From NCBI RefSeq assembly GCF_003339685.1, contig NZ_QPKI01000007.1:81829-145828 (forward strand): a DNA stretch of 64,000 nt. Reading direction: 5' to 3'. Every line of letters starts with the position of its first letter. Position 1 is the stretch's first letter. Source of the stretch: Halomonas sp. DQ26W. GTDB lineage: Bacteria; Pseudomonadota; Gammaproteobacteria; Pseudomonadales; Halomonadaceae. The notes under the pieces were generated by a model that was not told where the DNA came from, made no database searches, and saw only the letters and a program-made list of their open reading frames with translations. The translations under genes were made by a program, and so were the position numbers. This document shows, one piece after another, positions 26,929 through 37,019 of the stretch.

Positions 26929-28833
26929 ATGTCCACTATCGCTCACGAGGAAACGCTCGGCTTCCAGACCGAGGTCAAGCAGCTGCTGCACCTGATGATT
27001 CACTCCCTCTATTCCAACCGGGAGATTTTTCTACGCGAGCTGATTTCCAACGCTGCCGACGCCTGCGACAAGCTGCGCTATGCGGCGCTGGATAACGATG
27101 CCCTGTACGAGGGCGACAGTGAACTACGCATCGAGATCGAACACGATCAAGAGGCCGGCACGGTAACGCTACGCGACAACGGCATCGGCATGAGCCGTGA
27201 CGAGGTGATTCAGAACCTGGGCACCATCGCCCGTAGCGGCACCGCCGAGTTCCTCAAGCAGCTCTCTGGTGAGCAGCAGAAGGCTGCCAGGCTGATTGGC
27301 CAGTTCGGGGTAGGCTTCTACTCCAGTTTCATCGTCGCCGACGAGGTGACGGTGCGTACGCGCAAGGCTGGTTCGGACATCGGCGAGGGCGTCGAGTGGC
27401 GCTCCAGGGGCGAGGGCGAGTTTACCGTTGCCGATATAGAGAGCGAACGCCACGGTACCGAGATCGTGCTGCACCTCAAGCCTGATGCCAAGGAGTTTGC
27501 CGACGACTTCCGCCTCAAGAGCCTGGTGCGCAAATATTCCGACCATATCGAGGTGCCGGTGCGCTTGCCCAAGATCGAGAGTGCCCGCGATGACGACGGC
27601 AAGGAGATCGAGGGCAGCGAGGTCACCACCTGGGAGACCGTCAACGAAGCCACCGCTCTCTGGTCGCGCCCCAAGGGTGAGATCTCCGATGAGGAATACA
27701 AGGCGTTTTACAAGCACGTGGCCCATGACTTCAGCGATCCGCTGGCCTGGAGCCACAACAAGGTCGAGGGCAAACTCGAGTACACCAGTCTGCTCTACGT
27801 GCCGGGACGCGCGCCCTTCGATCTCTATGAGCGGGATGGTGCCCGTGGCGTGAAGCTCTACGTGCAGCGCGTCTTCATCATGGACGACGCCGAGCAATTC
27901 TTGCCGCTCTACCTGCGTTTCATCAAAGGTGTTCTAGACACCCGCGAGCTCTCTCTCAACGTCTCCCGCGAGCTGCTGCAGCAGGATCCCAAGGTCGAGA
28001 AGATCAAGAGTGCGTTGACCAAGCGGGCGTTGGACATGCTCAAGAAGCTTGCCAAGGACAAGGAGGCCTATCAGACCTTCTGGAACACCTTCGGCACGGT
28101 GCTCAAGGAGGGGCCGGCAGAGGATTATGCCAACCGCGAGAAGATCGCTGGCCTGGTGCGCTTCTCGTCCACCCATACCGACAGTGCTACCCAGGACCAG
28201 TCGCTGACCGACTACGTCGAGCGCATGAAGGAAGGACAGGGCAAGATCTACTACATCGTGGCCGACAGCTTCAATGCGGCCAAGTCGAGCCCTCACCTGG
28301 AGATCTTCCGCAAGAAGGGCATCGAAGTACTGCTGCTCTCCGATCGTATCGACGAGTGGCTGATGAGCCATCTCACCGACTTTGACGGTAAGACCCTGGT
28401 CGACGTGGCCAAGGGCGATCTCGACCTCGGTGAGATCGAGGGCGAAGAGGAAAAACAGGCCCAGGAGGAGACCGCCAAGGCCAAGGAGGATCTGGTTAAG
28501 CGGGTCAAGGAGGCGCTGGGCGATGAAGTCCAGGAGGTCAAGGTGACCCATCGCCTGATCGACTCACCGGCCTGTGTGGTGTTGCCTGAGCACGAGATGG
28601 GCTTTCAGATGCGTCGCATCATGGAAGCCGCCGGGCAGAAGGTGCCGGAGGTCAAGCCGATCCTCGAACTCAACCCGGAGCATGCACTGGTCGACCGTCT
28701 CGAATCGGCGCAGGGCGAGCGTTTCGCTGACCTGGCGCGCATCCTGCTCGACCAGGCGATCATCGCCGAGGGCGGTCATCTCGACGACCCGGCGGCCTAC
28801 GTCAAGCGGCTCAATGCGCTACTGACGGCTTGA
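26929..28833 (+). CDS. htpG: Molecular chaperone HtpG (Hsp90)
   Basis: HtpG is the bacterial Hsp90, an ATP-dependent cytoplasmic dimeric chaperone that works with DnaK. The 634-residue protein has the GHKL motifs [24 protein letters not shown] and GQFGVGFYS, the middle domain with [12 protein letters not shown], and a C-terminal dimerisation domain. Length is typical. It has its own AGGTAA-type ribosome-binding region and a hairpin follows the stop. No sigma-32-like promoter could be fixed with confidence in the 95 bp upstream. Confidence 0.98.
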   Translation: MSTIAHEETLGFQTEVKQLLHLMIHSLYSNREIFLRELISNAADACDKLRYAALDNDALYEGDSELRIEIEHDQEAGTVTLRDNGIGMSRDEVIQNLGTIARSGTAEFLKQLSGEQQKAARLIGQFGVGFYSSFIVADEVTVRTRKAGSDIGEGVEWRSRGEGEFTVADIESERHGTEIVLHLKPDAKEFADDFRLKSLVRKYSDHIEVPVRLPKIESARDDDGKEIEGSEVTTWETVNEATALWSRPKGEISDEEYKAFYKHVAHDFSDPLAWSHNKVEGKLEYTSLLYVPGRAPFDLYERDGARGVKLYVQRVFIMDDAEQFLPLYLRFIKGVLDTRELSLNVSRELLQQDPKVEKIKSALTKRALDMLKKLAKDKEAYQTFWNTFGTVLKEGPAEDYANREKIAGLVRFSSTHTDSATQDQSLTDYVERMKEGQGKIYYIVADSFNAAKSSPHLEIFRKKGIEVLLLSDRIDEWLMSHLTDFDGKTLVDVAKGDLDLGEIEGEEEKQAQEETAKAKEDLVKRVKEALGDEVQEVKVTHRLIDSPACVVLPEHEMGFQMRRIMEAAGQKVPEVKPILELNPEHALVDRLESAQGERFADLARILLDQAIIAEGGHLDDPAAYVKRLNALLTA

Positions 28834-28860
28834 TTTGACCCTGTCGATACTTGTCCAGCA

Positions 28861-28878
28861 GGCCGCCTACGGGCGGCC
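28861..28878 (+). terminator. Hairpin downstream of htpG
   Basis: GGCCGCC and GGCGGCC pair around a 4-nt TACG loop, 27 bp after the htpG stop, with further outer pairing (GTCCA with TGGAC). TT follows but there is no long T-run. Confidence 0.6.
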
Positions 28879-28959
28879 TTGCTATTGGACGTTACAAAGC
28901 AATAGACTCCTTTTGCGTCAACGTAATTTTTTATTTTTTCCATATTTTCAGCCGGATAG

Positions 28960-28968
28960 TGCTACATT
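28960..28968 (+). promoter_or_regulatory. Candidate extended -10 promoter of pntAB
   Basis: TGC-TACATT lies in a conspicuously AT-rich stretch (28910-28970) in an otherwise GC-rich region, about 120 bp before the pntA start. No matching -35 is seen. Confidence 0.3.
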
Positions 28969-29089
28969 CGAGTGCTGTCAAAAAGCCGTGTTGCTGTTGT
29001 GCATTGCGGTATGGTCAGGTATGAATAGTGAGTTTGGCCTATCTTGATTGCCCTATCAAAAACTCCGACAACCATAAGGGAGATCCAAC

Positions 29090-30661
29090 GTGAAGATTGG
29101 TGCACCCAAGGAACTCGCCAAGGGGGAAGCACGCGTCGCGCTGACCCCTGACAGTGCGCAGCTCATCCAGAAGCTTGGACACGAATGCCTGATCGAATCC
29201 GGGGCAGGCATCGCTGCCGGCTTCGATGATGATACCTACCGGACCGCTGGCGTCACCGTGGTTGAGAGTGCCGAGGCGCTTTGGCGCGAGGCCGAGGTGG
29301 TCATCAAGGTCCGCGAGCCCAGCAACGAAGAGGCCGATCTGCTGCGGGACGGCCAGACGCTGATCGCCTTCTTCTGGCCGGCGCAGAACGAGGCGCTGAT
29401 GGAGCGCTGCAAGGCCAGGGGCGCCACCGTGGTCGCCATGGACATGGTGCCGCGCATCTCGCGGGCCCAGAAGATGGATGCCTTGTCGTCGATGGCCAAT
29501 ATCGCCGGCTATCGGGCGGTGATCGAGGCGGGCAACAATTTCGGGCGCTTCTTTACCGGCCAGGTGACCGCCGCCGGCAAGGTGCCACCGGCCAAGGTGC
29601 TGGTCATCGGTGCCGGGGTGGCGGGTCTCTCCGCCATCGGTACCGCGACGAGTCTGGGTGCCGTGGTGCGCTCCTTCGATGTGCGCCCCGAGGTGGCCGA
29701 GCAGATCGAGTCCATGGGCGCAGAGTTCCTGTTCCTGGACTTCGAGGATTCCCAGGATGGTTCGGGCACCGGCGGTTATGCGGCGCCCTCGAGCCCCGAG
29801 TTCCGCGAGAAGCAGCTGGCGCTGTTCCGCGAGCAGGCGCCCGACGTCGATATCGTCATCACCACGGCGTTGATCCCCGGCAGGCCGGCTCCCAAGCTGT
29901 GGCTGGAGGATATGGTCAAGGCCATGAAGCCGGGTTCGGTCATCGTCGACCTGGCGGCCGAGAAGGGCGGCAACTGCGATCTGACCCGCCCGGACGAGAA
30001 GGTGGTCAGCGACAACGGCGTGACCATCGTCGGCTATACCGACTTCCCCTCGCGCATGGCGACCCAGTCATCGCTGCTCTACGCCACCAATATTCGTCAC
30101 ATGCTCACCGACCTGACGCCGGAGAAGGATGGCGTCATCGTGCATGACATGGAAGACGACGTGATCCGTGGCGCGACGGTCACCCATCAGGGTGAGGTCA
30201 CCTTCCCGCCACCGCCGCCCAAGGTCAAGGCGATTGCCGCCGCCAAGCCCAAGCCCAAGGAGAAGGCGCCGACTCCAGAGGAGAAGAAGGCCGCGGAACT
30301 GGCCAGCTTCAAGGCCCAGACCAAGAGTCAGCTGACGCTGCTGGGCGTAGGGGGTGCCCTGATGCTGGTGCTGGCGCAGATCGCTCCGGCCTCCTTCATG
30401 CAGCACTTCATCGTCTTCGTGCTGGCCTGCTTCGTGGGCTTCCAGGTGATCTGGAACGTCAGCCACTCGCTGCATACGCCGCTGATGGCGCTGACCAATG
30501 CCATCTCTGGGATCATTATTCTCGGCGCCGTGCTGCAGATCGGTTCGGGCAACTGGGTGGTGGTGTTTCTTGCGGCGATCTCGGTACTGATCGCGACCAT
30601 CAATATCGTGGGCGGCTTTCTGGTGACACGCCGGATGCTGGCCATGTTCCAGAAATCGTGA
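29090..30661 (+). CDS. pntA: NAD(P) transhydrogenase subunit alpha
   Basis: This is the proton-translocating transhydrogenase alpha subunit: it binds NAD(H) and, with PntB, uses the proton gradient to reduce NADP+. The 523-residue protein has the alanine-dehydrogenase-like domain I (starting [19 protein letters not shown]), the [18 protein letters not shown] dinucleotide fold, a Pro/Lys-rich linker near 370-405, and four membrane helices at the C-terminus. This is the two-subunit E. coli-type arrangement. The start is GTG at 29090 behind AGGGAG. pntB follows 16 bp downstream. Confidence 0.96.
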   Translation: MKIGAPKELAKGEARVALTPDSAQLIQKLGHECLIESGAGIAAGFDDDTYRTAGVTVVESAEALWREAEVVIKVREPSNEEADLLRDGQTLIAFFWPAQNEALMERCKARGATVVAMDMVPRISRAQKMDALSSMANIAGYRAVIEAGNNFGRFFTGQVTAAGKVPPAKVLVIGAGVAGLSAIGTATSLGAVVRSFDVRPEVAEQIESMGAEFLFLDFEDSQDGSGTGGYAAPSSPEFREKQLALFREQAPDVDIVITTALIPGRPAPKLWLEDMVKAMKPGSVIVDLAAEKGGNCDLTRPDEKVVSDNGVTIVGYTDFPSRMATQSSLLYATNIRHMLTDLTPEKDGVIVHDMEDDVIRGATVTHQGEVTFPPPPPKVKAIAAAKPKPKEKAPTPEEKKAAELASFKAQTKSQLTLLGVGGALMLVLAQIAPASFMQHFIVFVLACFVGFQVIWNVSHSLHTPLMALTNAISGIIILGAVLQIGSGNWVVVFLAAISVLIATINIVGGFLVTRRMLAMFQKS

Positions 30662-30677
30662 GCGGCGGAGAGATCAC

Positions 30678-32123
30678 ATGCTGAGTCAAGGATTTGTATC
30701 AGCCGCAGCGATTGCGGCAAGTGTGCTCTTCATCCTCTCCCTGGGGGGGCTGAGCAATCAGGAGAAGGCCAAGCGGGCGGTGTGGTACGGTATCATCGGC
30801 ATGGCGTTGGCGGTGTTCTTCACCGCCCTGGGCCCCGGGATCGGTGGCTACTGGTGGATGATCCCGATGATCATCATCGGCGCGGTGATCGGCTGGGTCG
30901 TGGCCAGTCGGGTGGCGATGACCGAGATGCCTCAGCTGGTGGCGGCACTGCACTCCTTCGTCGGCCTGGCCGCGGTGTTCGTGGCCTGGAACGCCGACCT
31001 CGAGCGGCGTCGCGTGTTGGCCGCCCAGGCCCTGGGCGCGGGACAGCAGGAGTTCTCGGCCTTTGCCGCACTGGTGGCCACCAAGGCCCCCGACGAGCTG
31101 ATGTTCCTGCAGATCGAAGTGGTGTTCGCCATCTTCATCGGGGCCGTCACCTTTACCGGTTCGGTCATCGCCTTCGGCAAGCTGGCCGGCAAGGTGGACG
31201 GCAAGCCCAATCAGCTCCCCGGTGGGCACATGCTCAACGCCGGGGCGGCAGCGCTGAGTCTGGTGCTGGCGATCGCCTATATCAGCGGGGCGGGCTTCTG
31301 GACGCTGATCGCTCTGGCGTTGCTGGCCTTCTTCATCGGCTGGCACCTGATCATGGGCATCGGTGGCGCTGACATGCCGGTGGTGGTGTCGATGCTCAAC
31401 AGCTATTCGGGCTGGGCAGCGGCGGCGATCGGCTTCACGCTCTCCAACGATCTGCTGATCGTGACGGGGGCGCTGGTGGGGTCCTCCGGTGCCATCCTCT
31501 CCTACATCATGTGCAAGGCGATGAACCGCAACTTCGTCAGCGTCATCCTGGGTGGCTTCGGTGGCGTGCAGAGCGGCGTCGCGGCCGAGATCGAGGGTGA
31601 GCAGGTGGCCATCGATGCCGGCGGTGTGGCCAGCGCGCTGAACAACGCCAACAGTGTGGTCATCGTGCCGGGCTACGGCATGGCGGTTGCCCAGGCCCAG
31701 AACGCGGTAAGCGAACTGGTGCGCAAGCTGCGCGCGGCGGGCAAGGAGGTGCGTTTCGCCATCCACCCGGTGGCCGGTCGCCTGCCGGGACACATGAACG
31801 TGCTGCTGGCCGAGGCCAGGGTGCCCTACGATATCGTGCTGGAAATGGACGAGATCAACGACGATTTCCCTAAGACCGACGTGACGATCGTCATCGGCTC
31901 CAACGATATCGTCAACCCCTCTGCCCAGGACGATCCCAACAGCCCCATCGCTGGCATGCCGGTGCTGGAGGTCTGGAAGTCCTCGGTCGTCTTCGTCAGC
32001 AAGCGCGGTCAAGGCACAGGCTACTCGGGTATCGAGAATCCGCTCTTCTACAAGGAGAACACGCGGATGTTCTATGGCGATGCGCGAGAGAGCATCGATT
32101 CGCTGCTGTCGTTGATCGACTGA
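30678..32123 (+). CDS. pntB: NAD(P) transhydrogenase subunit beta
   Basis: This subunit completes the proton channel and carries the NADP(H)-binding domain III. The 481-residue protein has about eight to nine N-terminal membrane helices (1-270) and then the soluble domain with [30 protein letters not shown] and the NDDFPKTDV segment. It is co-transcribed with pntA and followed by a strong terminator. The pair supplies NADPH, which would also feed the PHA pathway encoded at 41564-43959. Confidence 0.97.
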   Translation: MLSQGFVSAAAIAASVLFILSLGGLSNQEKAKRAVWYGIIGMALAVFFTALGPGIGGYWWMIPMIIIGAVIGWVVASRVAMTEMPQLVAALHSFVGLAAVFVAWNADLERRRVLAAQALGAGQQEFSAFAALVATKAPDELMFLQIEVVFAIFIGAVTFTGSVIAFGKLAGKVDGKPNQLPGGHMLNAGAAALSLVLAIAYISGAGFWTLIALALLAFFIGWHLIMGIGGADMPVVVSMLNSYSGWAAAAIGFTLSNDLLIVTGALVGSSGAILSYIMCKAMNRNFVSVILGGFGGVQSGVAAEIEGEQVAIDAGGVASALNNANSVVIVPGYGMAVAQAQNAVSELVRKLRAAGKEVRFAIHPVAGRLPGHMNVLLAEARVPYDIVLEMDEINDDFPKTDVTIVIGSNDIVNPSAQDDPNSPIAGMPVLEVWKSSVVFVSKRGQGTGYSGIENPLFYKENTRMFYGDARESIDSLLSLID

Positions 32124-32175
32124 GTCGATGTCGACCGGCCCGGCAGCGCCGGCCCGGTGCTATGCTTGGTGTCAG

Positions 32176-32198
32176 GCGCCCCCGAAGGGGGCGCTTTT
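32176..32198 (+). terminator. Intrinsic terminator after pntB
   Basis: GCGCCCCC and GGGGGCGC pair perfectly around GAA and are followed by TTTT, 52 bp after the pntB stop. Confidence 0.85.
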
Positions 32199-32240
32199 CG
32201 TTACACTCTATTCTCAAGCCGACTTTATTCTGGGGCGACC

Positions 32241-33344
32241 ATGTCAGATGATCCCATGCAGGTAGCGGTGTTGGGCGGAGGCAGCTTCGGCACCGCACTG
32301 GCCAGCATCGCTGCCGACAACGGGGCCGAAGTGTGCCAGTGGCTACGCGATTCCGAACTGGTGGAACAGATCAATCGCGAACACCGCAACGGCCGCTACC
32401 TGCCCGACTTTGCCATCAACCCGGCGGTGAAGGCGTCGAGTGATATACAGGCAGTGCTCGAGCGGGCGGAGCTGGTGCTGGTGGCGATTCCCTCCAAGGC
32501 CTTTCGCGACGTCGTCCGACAGGCACGGCCCTGGCTTCGGGCCGACCAGATCCTGGTGAGCACCACCAAGGGGATTCAGGAGGATGGCTTCAAGCTGATG
32601 AGCCAGATCCTCCAGGAGGAGACGGGCTTTACCCATATCGGCGTGATCTCGGGCCCCAACCTGGCCAGTGAAATCGCCCAGAAACAGCTCACCGCAACAG
32701 TGGTAGCCAGCGACGACCCGCTGACCCGAACCCGGGTGCAGCAGGCGCTGAGCTGTGACTACTTTCGGGTCTATGCCAGCAATGATCGCTACGGCGTGGA
32801 GCTGGGTGGGGCGCTCAAGAATATCTATGCCATCGCCGCCGGCATGGCTGCCGCGCTGGGCATGGGCGAGAATACCCGCAGCATGTTGATGACCCGGGCG
32901 CTGGCCGAGATGGGACGCTTTGCGGTGGACCAGGGAGCCAACCCCATGACGTTTCTCGGTCTTGCCGGCGTCGGCGACCTGATCGTTACCTGCTCGTCGA
33001 ATCTGTCGCGCAACTATCGGGTTGGCTATGCGCTAGGCCAGGGCAAAAGCCTCGATGAAGCGGTCGCGGCCCTGGGGCAGGTGGCCGAGGGCGTCAACAC
33101 GGTGCGCCTGGTGCGCGCCAAGGCTCGCGAGGACGACGTCTACATGCCCCTGGCCGAGGGGCTCTACCAGGTACTGTTCCAGGGCGTGCCGGCGCGGGAA
33201 ATGGCGCGCATGCTGATGAGGGGCGAGCAGAGCAGCGACGTGGAATTCCTGCTCTCCCGCGAGGACGTTCAGCGCGCCCACCGGCGGGTCGAGGCCGCCG
33301 ACGACCAGCCTGGCGCCAGCAGGGGAGAGGCGCGCGATGAGTGA
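32241..33344 (+). CDS. gpsA: Glycerol-3-phosphate dehydrogenase [NAD(P)+]
   Basis: GpsA reduces dihydroxyacetone phosphate to sn-glycerol 3-phosphate, the backbone of phospholipids. The 367-residue protein has the N-terminal Rossmann motif [12 protein letters not shown], then [18 protein letters not shown], and the catalytic region [17 protein letters not shown] and [14 protein letters not shown]. It is about 25 residues longer than the E. coli enzyme because of a polar C-terminal tail ([17 protein letters not shown]). The ATG at 32241 is fixed by the conserved N-terminus. Its end overlaps sixA by 8 bp. Confidence 0.96.
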   Translation: MSDDPMQVAVLGGGSFGTALASIAADNGAEVCQWLRDSELVEQINREHRNGRYLPDFAINPAVKASSDIQAVLERAELVLVAIPSKAFRDVVRQARPWLRADQILVSTTKGIQEDGFKLMSQILQEETGFTHIGVISGPNLASEIAQKQLTATVVASDDPLTRTRVQQALSCDYFRVYASNDRYGVELGGALKNIYAIAAGMAAALGMGENTRSMLMTRALAEMGRFAVDQGANPMTFLGLAGVGDLIVTCSSNLSRNYRVGYALGQGKSLDEAVAALGQVAEGVNTVRLVRAKAREDDVYMPLAEGLYQVLFQGVPAREMARMLMRGEQSSDVEFLLSREDVQRAHRRVEAADDQPGASRGEARDE

Positions 33345-33828
33345 GCGGCTGCTGATCATGCGCCACGGTGAGGCCGGCCCGGGCGGCATTGATGCCGAAC
33401 GCAAGCTTACCGCCCGCGGCCATGCCGAAGCCGCGCGCATGGCTGACTGGCTTCAGTATCAGGAACTGGACGAGGCGCGGGTGCTCACCAGTCCCTATGT
33501 GCGAGCGCGACAGACGGCGGAGCATGTGGCGGCAAGCCTGGGGCGCAAAGTCGAGCCCCTGACCATCGTCACACCGGACGATCCCCCCGAGGTCGTGAGT
33601 GACTGGTTGATCGAGCAAGCCGATCGTGGGCCTTTCGTGCTGGTCAGCCACATGCCGCTGGTTGGCGCCTTGACGGGGCTGCTGGTCGATGGCCGCAGCG
33701 ACCGCGGCCTGGGCTTCGCCACGGCGGCCGTGGCCGAACTCGAAGCCGACGTGTGGGCGGCGGGCTGCGCCAGGCTGCTGCGCTTCATGGCGCCGAACGA
33801 TGTCACCTGGCCAGATGAGAGGACCTGA
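33337..33828 (+). CDS. sixA: Phosphohistidine phosphatase SixA
   Basis: SixA is a small histidine-acid phosphatase that removes phosphate from phosphohistidine proteins such as PtsN-branch phosphotransferase components or the ArcB HPt domain. The 163-residue protein has the catalytic RHG at residues 9-11 ([10 protein letters not shown]), the ARQTAEHVA segment and a second catalytic His in SHMPLVG. It overlaps gpsA by 8 bp, an arrangement seen in related bacteria. The ABM-family gene follows 17 bp after. Confidence 0.93.
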   Translation: MSERLLIMRHGEAGPGGIDAERKLTARGHAEAARMADWLQYQELDEARVLTSPYVRARQTAEHVAASLGRKVEPLTIVTPDDPPEVVSDWLIEQADRGPFVLVSHMPLVGALTGLLVDGRSDRGLGFATAAVAELEADVWAAGCARLLRFMAPNDVTWPDERT

Positions 33829-33845
33829 ATCAATGGAGAACTGTC

Positions 33846-34154
33846 ATGACTTTCGTCGTCAATAACCGCGTCTTCGTCAACCCCGGCCATGAGGAGGCGT
33901 TTGAAGCGCGCTTTCGCGCCCGGGCCGGCGAAATCGACAAGCAGCCGGGCTTTCTGGCCATGCGAGCGCTTCGGCCCCTGGGCAATCAGGCCCCCTACGT
34001 GGTGGAGACCGAGTGGGAGAGCCAGGCGGCCTTTCACGCCTGGGTCGGCGGCGACGACTTCAAGCGCGCCCACGCCAACCCCATGCCCAGTGAGGCCGTC
34101 GGTGAGGGCGGTGGTCTCGAGCAGTTCGAGGTGGTGATCAGCAGCGGTGCCTAG
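33846..34154 (+). CDS. Antibiotic biosynthesis monooxygenase (ABM) family protein
   Basis: This 102-residue dimeric alpha-beta-barrel protein of the ABM/YgiN/heme-oxygenase-like superfamily shows FVVNNRVFVNPGHEEAFEARF at the start and ETEWESQAAFHAWVGGDDF, resembling heme-degrading or stress-related members. The reaction cannot be assigned from sequence alone. It ends the gpsA-sixA unit. Its TAG stop shares the palindromic CTAG with the stop of the opposing permease gene, so the two convergent genes overlap by four bases. Confidence 0.85.
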   Translation: MTFVVNNRVFVNPGHEEAFEARFRARAGEIDKQPGFLAMRALRPLGNQAPYVVETEWESQAAFHAWVGGDDFKRAHANPMPSEAVGEGGGLEQFEVVISSGA

Positions 34155-35098
34155 ATCAGCCCGGCGAGGCGCAGGCCAAACACCCCCAGTGTAATGGTCA
34201 CGCTCGCCATCAGCGTGCTCAGCGCGATGATGTTGGCGGTCAGCACGGCGTTGCCGCCCATCGCCTTGGCCATGACAAAGGCCGCCGCTGCCGTGGGGCT
34301 GGCGAAAAACAGGAAAAGCACGCCAAGTTCGCGCCCCTGGAAGCCGACCAGCCAGGCCGTGCCGGTGGCCAGTACCGGTATGGTGACCATCTTCATCAGG
34401 CTGGCACTGGTTGCCAGCCGCCCCGAGGCCCGGATCGAGCCCAAGGAGAGAGTTGCGCCGATGCAGATCAGCGCCAGGGGTAGGGTCAGAGAGGCGAAAT
34501 ACTCCCCTGAGGTCATCAGCCAGCCAGGAAGGCGCAGTTCGAGGGCAGCCACCGGAACCGCCACTACCACGGCAAGGATCAGCGGATTGTGTGCGATGTG
34601 CGAAACGATGCTGCGCCAGTTCGTACGCTGATTGGGCTGGTAGGTAGCCAGGGCAATCACTGAAAAGGCGTTGTAGGTGAGGATCACCACGCCTAGCAGC
34701 AGGCCACCGGCGGAGAGGCCGTAGTCACCGTACATGCCCGCGGCAAGGGCGAGCCCGACGATGCCGCAGTTGCCGCGGAAGGCGCCTTGTACGAAGACGC
34801 CGCGTTCCGCATGAGGCACCCGCAGGATCGCCCAGCCCCAGCTGAACAGGAAGCTGCCCAGCGTGGCCAGGGCAAAGAAGCCGAGCAGCAGAGGATTCAA
34901 TGTGGCATCCAGGTCGGCCTTGATGATGCTGAGAAAGATCAGCATCGGCATGGTGCCCTTGAAGACCAGCAGCGAGGCGGTATTGATGAAGGGCTGATCG
35001 ATCCAGCCGGCACGTTTCAGGCCCAGGCCGATGAAGACCATCATGAAAACCGGCAGCGTGATCTCCAGGGTGCCGAGAAAGACGTCGACGAGCCCCAT
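34151..35098 (-). CDS. AEC-family permease (auxin-efflux-carrier-like)
   Basis: This 315-residue inner-membrane protein has about ten hydrophobic segments in two halves separated by a central polar loop, typical of the AEC/BART fold. Sequence marks include FMMVFIGLGLKRAGW near the N-terminus and the RGNCGIVGLALAAGMYG motif. Bacterial AEC members include malonate, malate and other carboxylate carriers; the substrate here is unknown. The ATG follows directly on the stop codon of a 33-codon ORF (TGA-ATG), so translation is likely coupled. Confidence 0.88.
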   Translation of the reverse strand: MGLVDVFLGTLEITLPVFMMVFIGLGLKRAGWIDQPFINTASLLVFKGTMPMLIFLSIIKADLDATLNPLLLGFFALATLGSFLFSWGWAILRVPHAERGVFVQGAFRGNCGIVGLALAAGMYGDYGLSAGGLLLGVVILTYNAFSVIALATYQPNQRTNWRSIVSHIAHNPLILAVVVAVPVAALELRLPGWLMTSGEYFASLTLPLALICIGATLSLGSIRASGRLATSASLMKMVTIPVLATGTAWLVGFQGRELGVLFLFFASPTAAAAFVMAKAMGGNAVLTANIIALSTLMASVTITLGVFGLRLAGLI

Positions 35099-35200
35099 TC
35101 AGCGAACCAGCCACAGGCCGACCGTCACGGCGGCGATCACGGTGATCCAGAAGACACGGTTACGGATCCGGGTATCACGCGGGGGACGCGGCTCTGGCAT
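35099..35200 (-). CDS. Small 33-residue membrane protein upstream of the AEC permease
   Basis: This short reading frame was found by reading the minus strand: MPEPRPPRDTRIRN, then a hydrophobic segment FWITVIAAVTVGLWLV ending in Arg. A GGAG site lies eight bases before its ATG, and its TGA stop is immediately followed by the permease ATG. The basic, Pro-rich N-terminus followed by one helix fits a single-pass inner-membrane micropeptide. It could be a permease partner or a translational coupler. No family recognised. Confidence 0.6.
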   Translation of the reverse strand: MPEPRPPRDTRIRNRVFWITVIAAVTVGLWLVR

Positions 35201-35323
35201 GACGAGACTCCGTTAGGGGCTTGGGTGTCGGAGAGCCGATGGCTTCGACTTGGCGAAATAGGGTAAACCCGTTAGCCTGCTATCGCCACAGACATTATGT
35301 CTTGCTTGACACTGGATCCCACC

Positions 35324-36139
35324 ATGACCGTTTCCCTCGCTAGCCAACGACCGCGATTGATCTTCGCCCACGCCAACGGCTTTCCCGGTATGAGCTACCG
35401 CAGCCTGCTCGCACCGCTGCGCGAACGCTTCGACGTTCACCCGGTCGATCGCCTGGGTCATCATCCCGACTACCCGGTCGGTCACAACTGGCTGGCGCTG
35501 CGCGATGAGCTGCTCGACCACCTGACTCTCAGTGAGGAACCCACCATCGGCGTGGGGCACTCGATGGGCGGCGTATTGATGGCCATGGCCGCCGAGCACG
35601 CGCCCGAACGCTTTCGTTGTATCATCATGCTCGACCCGCCGCTGATGCTGGGGTTGGACGCCTGGGGTATGAAAGTGGCCAAGCGATTTGGCTTCATCGA
35701 CCGGGTCACGCCGGCGGGCAAGTCTCAGGGTCGACGCTCAGCGTGGCCTGATCGTGACGCCATGGCCAATCACCTGCGTCGCCGAGGCCTGTTCCGACGT
35801 TTCACACCCGATGCGCTGCATGACTATGTGGAGGGTGGCACACGGCTGCGCGACGATGGTTCGGCCGAGCTGGTCTATGATCCGGCCATCGAGACCGAGA
35901 TCTTCCGCCAGTTGCCCGACCACCTGTCTCGCCTGCCGCGACGCCTGCAGGTGCCCTTTGGACTGATTGCCGGCCGCGACTCCGACCTGATTACCCCGTC
36001 GCGTCGACGCCGCCTCGAGCGCCATCGAATCAAGCTGTCGCTGGTGCCGGGGACACACATGTTTCCCATGGAGCATCCCGAGGAGACGCGCCAAGCGTTA
36101 CTGACAATGCTGGACGAGCTGCTGGAGGCAACGGCATGA
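35324..36139 (+). CDS. Alpha/beta hydrolase
   Basis: This 271-residue alpha/beta-hydrolase-fold enzyme has nucleophile elbow GHSMGG with Ser at about residue 80, an early FAHANGFPG oxyanion-region motif and a C-terminal His in PGTHMFPMEHP. HANGFPG-type enzymes are widespread in marine gammaproteobacteria and the substrate is not defined. The ATG at 35324 is preferred over an ATG nine codons earlier by alignment of the start with the first strand. Its ATGA stop overlaps the start of a second hydrolase. Confidence 0.87.
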   Translation: MTVSLASQRPRLIFAHANGFPGMSYRSLLAPLRERFDVHPVDRLGHHPDYPVGHNWLALRDELLDHLTLSEEPTIGVGHSMGGVLMAMAAEHAPERFRCIIMLDPPLMLGLDAWGMKVAKRFGFIDRVTPAGKSQGRRSAWPDRDAMANHLRRRGLFRRFTPDALHDYVEGGTRLRDDGSAELVYDPAIETEIFRQLPDHLSRLPRRLQVPFGLIAGRDSDLITPSRRRRLERHRIKLSLVPGTHMFPMEHPEETRQALLTMLDELLEATA

Positions 36140-37008
36140 GCGAACCAAGAGATATCCGTTTGGCCGGCGGGCGCCTGGCCGGTCTCAGCTGGGGTGACGA
36201 GGGGGCGACGACCTGGTTGGCGCTGCACGGCTGGTTGGATAACGCGGCAAGCTTCACCCGTCTGGCCCCTCTGCTGGTTCACCAGCTGGGGATTCGCGTG
36301 GTGGCCATCGATTTTACCGGTCACGGCCAGTCGCAGCATGTCGCTGGTGACTACGCGTTGTGGGACTACTGTCACGACCTGCTGGACGCAGCCGATGATC
36401 TGGGGCTGGAGCGGGTCACCCTGCTGGCTCATTCCATGGGGGCGAGCGTGTCCTGCCTGGTGGCTGCGGCCCTGCCCGAGCGCATCGACCGGCTGGCCCT
36501 GATCGATGGTCTGGGTGCGCTCACCACGCCGGCAGGCGATGCTGCGCAGCAGCTGCGCAAGGGGCTGCGTGCGACACGTCGTCCCCTATCGGCCGCGCCG
36601 CGCTATCCTGATGTAAGAACCGCCGTGGCGGCGCGAGTCGCCGGCGGTGTGACGCCGATCGATGCCGATACCGCCACTCCGGTGGTAAAGCGAAATCTGA
36701 GATACGAAGGCGATGGTCATGTGCGTCTGCGTACCGATGGTCGCCTGCTCTGGCCCTCTCCGGTTCGTCTGATGCCCGAGCAGGTCCTGGCCATGCTCGG
36801 GACCATCCAGGCGCCGGTGCTGCTGATCGAGGGCGAGGGCGGCATACTTGGTGGGCGGGAGTCAGCAGCCGCTGCACGATCGGTGGTTTCGACACTGACC
36901 CGGCGGGTATTGCCCGGGGGGCACCATCTACACCTGGAGCCTGGGGCGGTAACGGCAGTGGCGGGGGCTATCATCGACTGGCAGGCACCGGAAGCGGGAG
37001 TGCTATAG
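36136..37008 (+). CDS. Alpha/beta hydrolase, second of a pair
   Basis: This 290-residue alpha/beta hydrolase has LALHGWLDNAASFTRLAPLL, nucleophile elbow AHSMGA with Ser100 and a C-terminal LPGGHHLHLE with the catalytic His. HGWLDNAASF is typical of a family related to serine hydrolase-like and esterase proteins. It overlaps the previous hydrolase by 4 bp and is followed 11 bp later by a patatin gene, so three serine hydrolases form one operon. The chemistry is probably ester or lipid hydrolysis, not specified by sequence. Confidence 0.88.
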   Translation: MSEPRDIRLAGGRLAGLSWGDEGATTWLALHGWLDNAASFTRLAPLLVHQLGIRVVAIDFTGHGQSQHVAGDYALWDYCHDLLDAADDLGLERVTLLAHSMGASVSCLVAAALPERIDRLALIDGLGALTTPAGDAAQQLRKGLRATRRPLSAAPRYPDVRTAVAARVAGGVTPIDADTATPVVKRNLRYEGDGHVRLRTDGRLLWPSPVRLMPEQVLAMLGTIQAPVLLIEGEGGILGGRESAAAARSVVSTLTRRVLPGGHHLHLEPGAVTAVAGAIIDWQAPEAGVL

Positions 37009-37019
37009 GGGGCGATATC

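Noticed and set aside
28835..29047. 70-codon frame between htpG and pntA
   Set aside because: It runs through the htpG hairpin and an AT-rich promoter-like region, starts immediately after the htpG stop without a ribosome-binding site, and resembles no family.
30699..32012. 437-codon minus-strand open frame opposite pntB
   Set aside because: His/Asp/Gln-rich composition typical of antisense frames in GC-rich genes; pntB on the plus strand is unmistakable.
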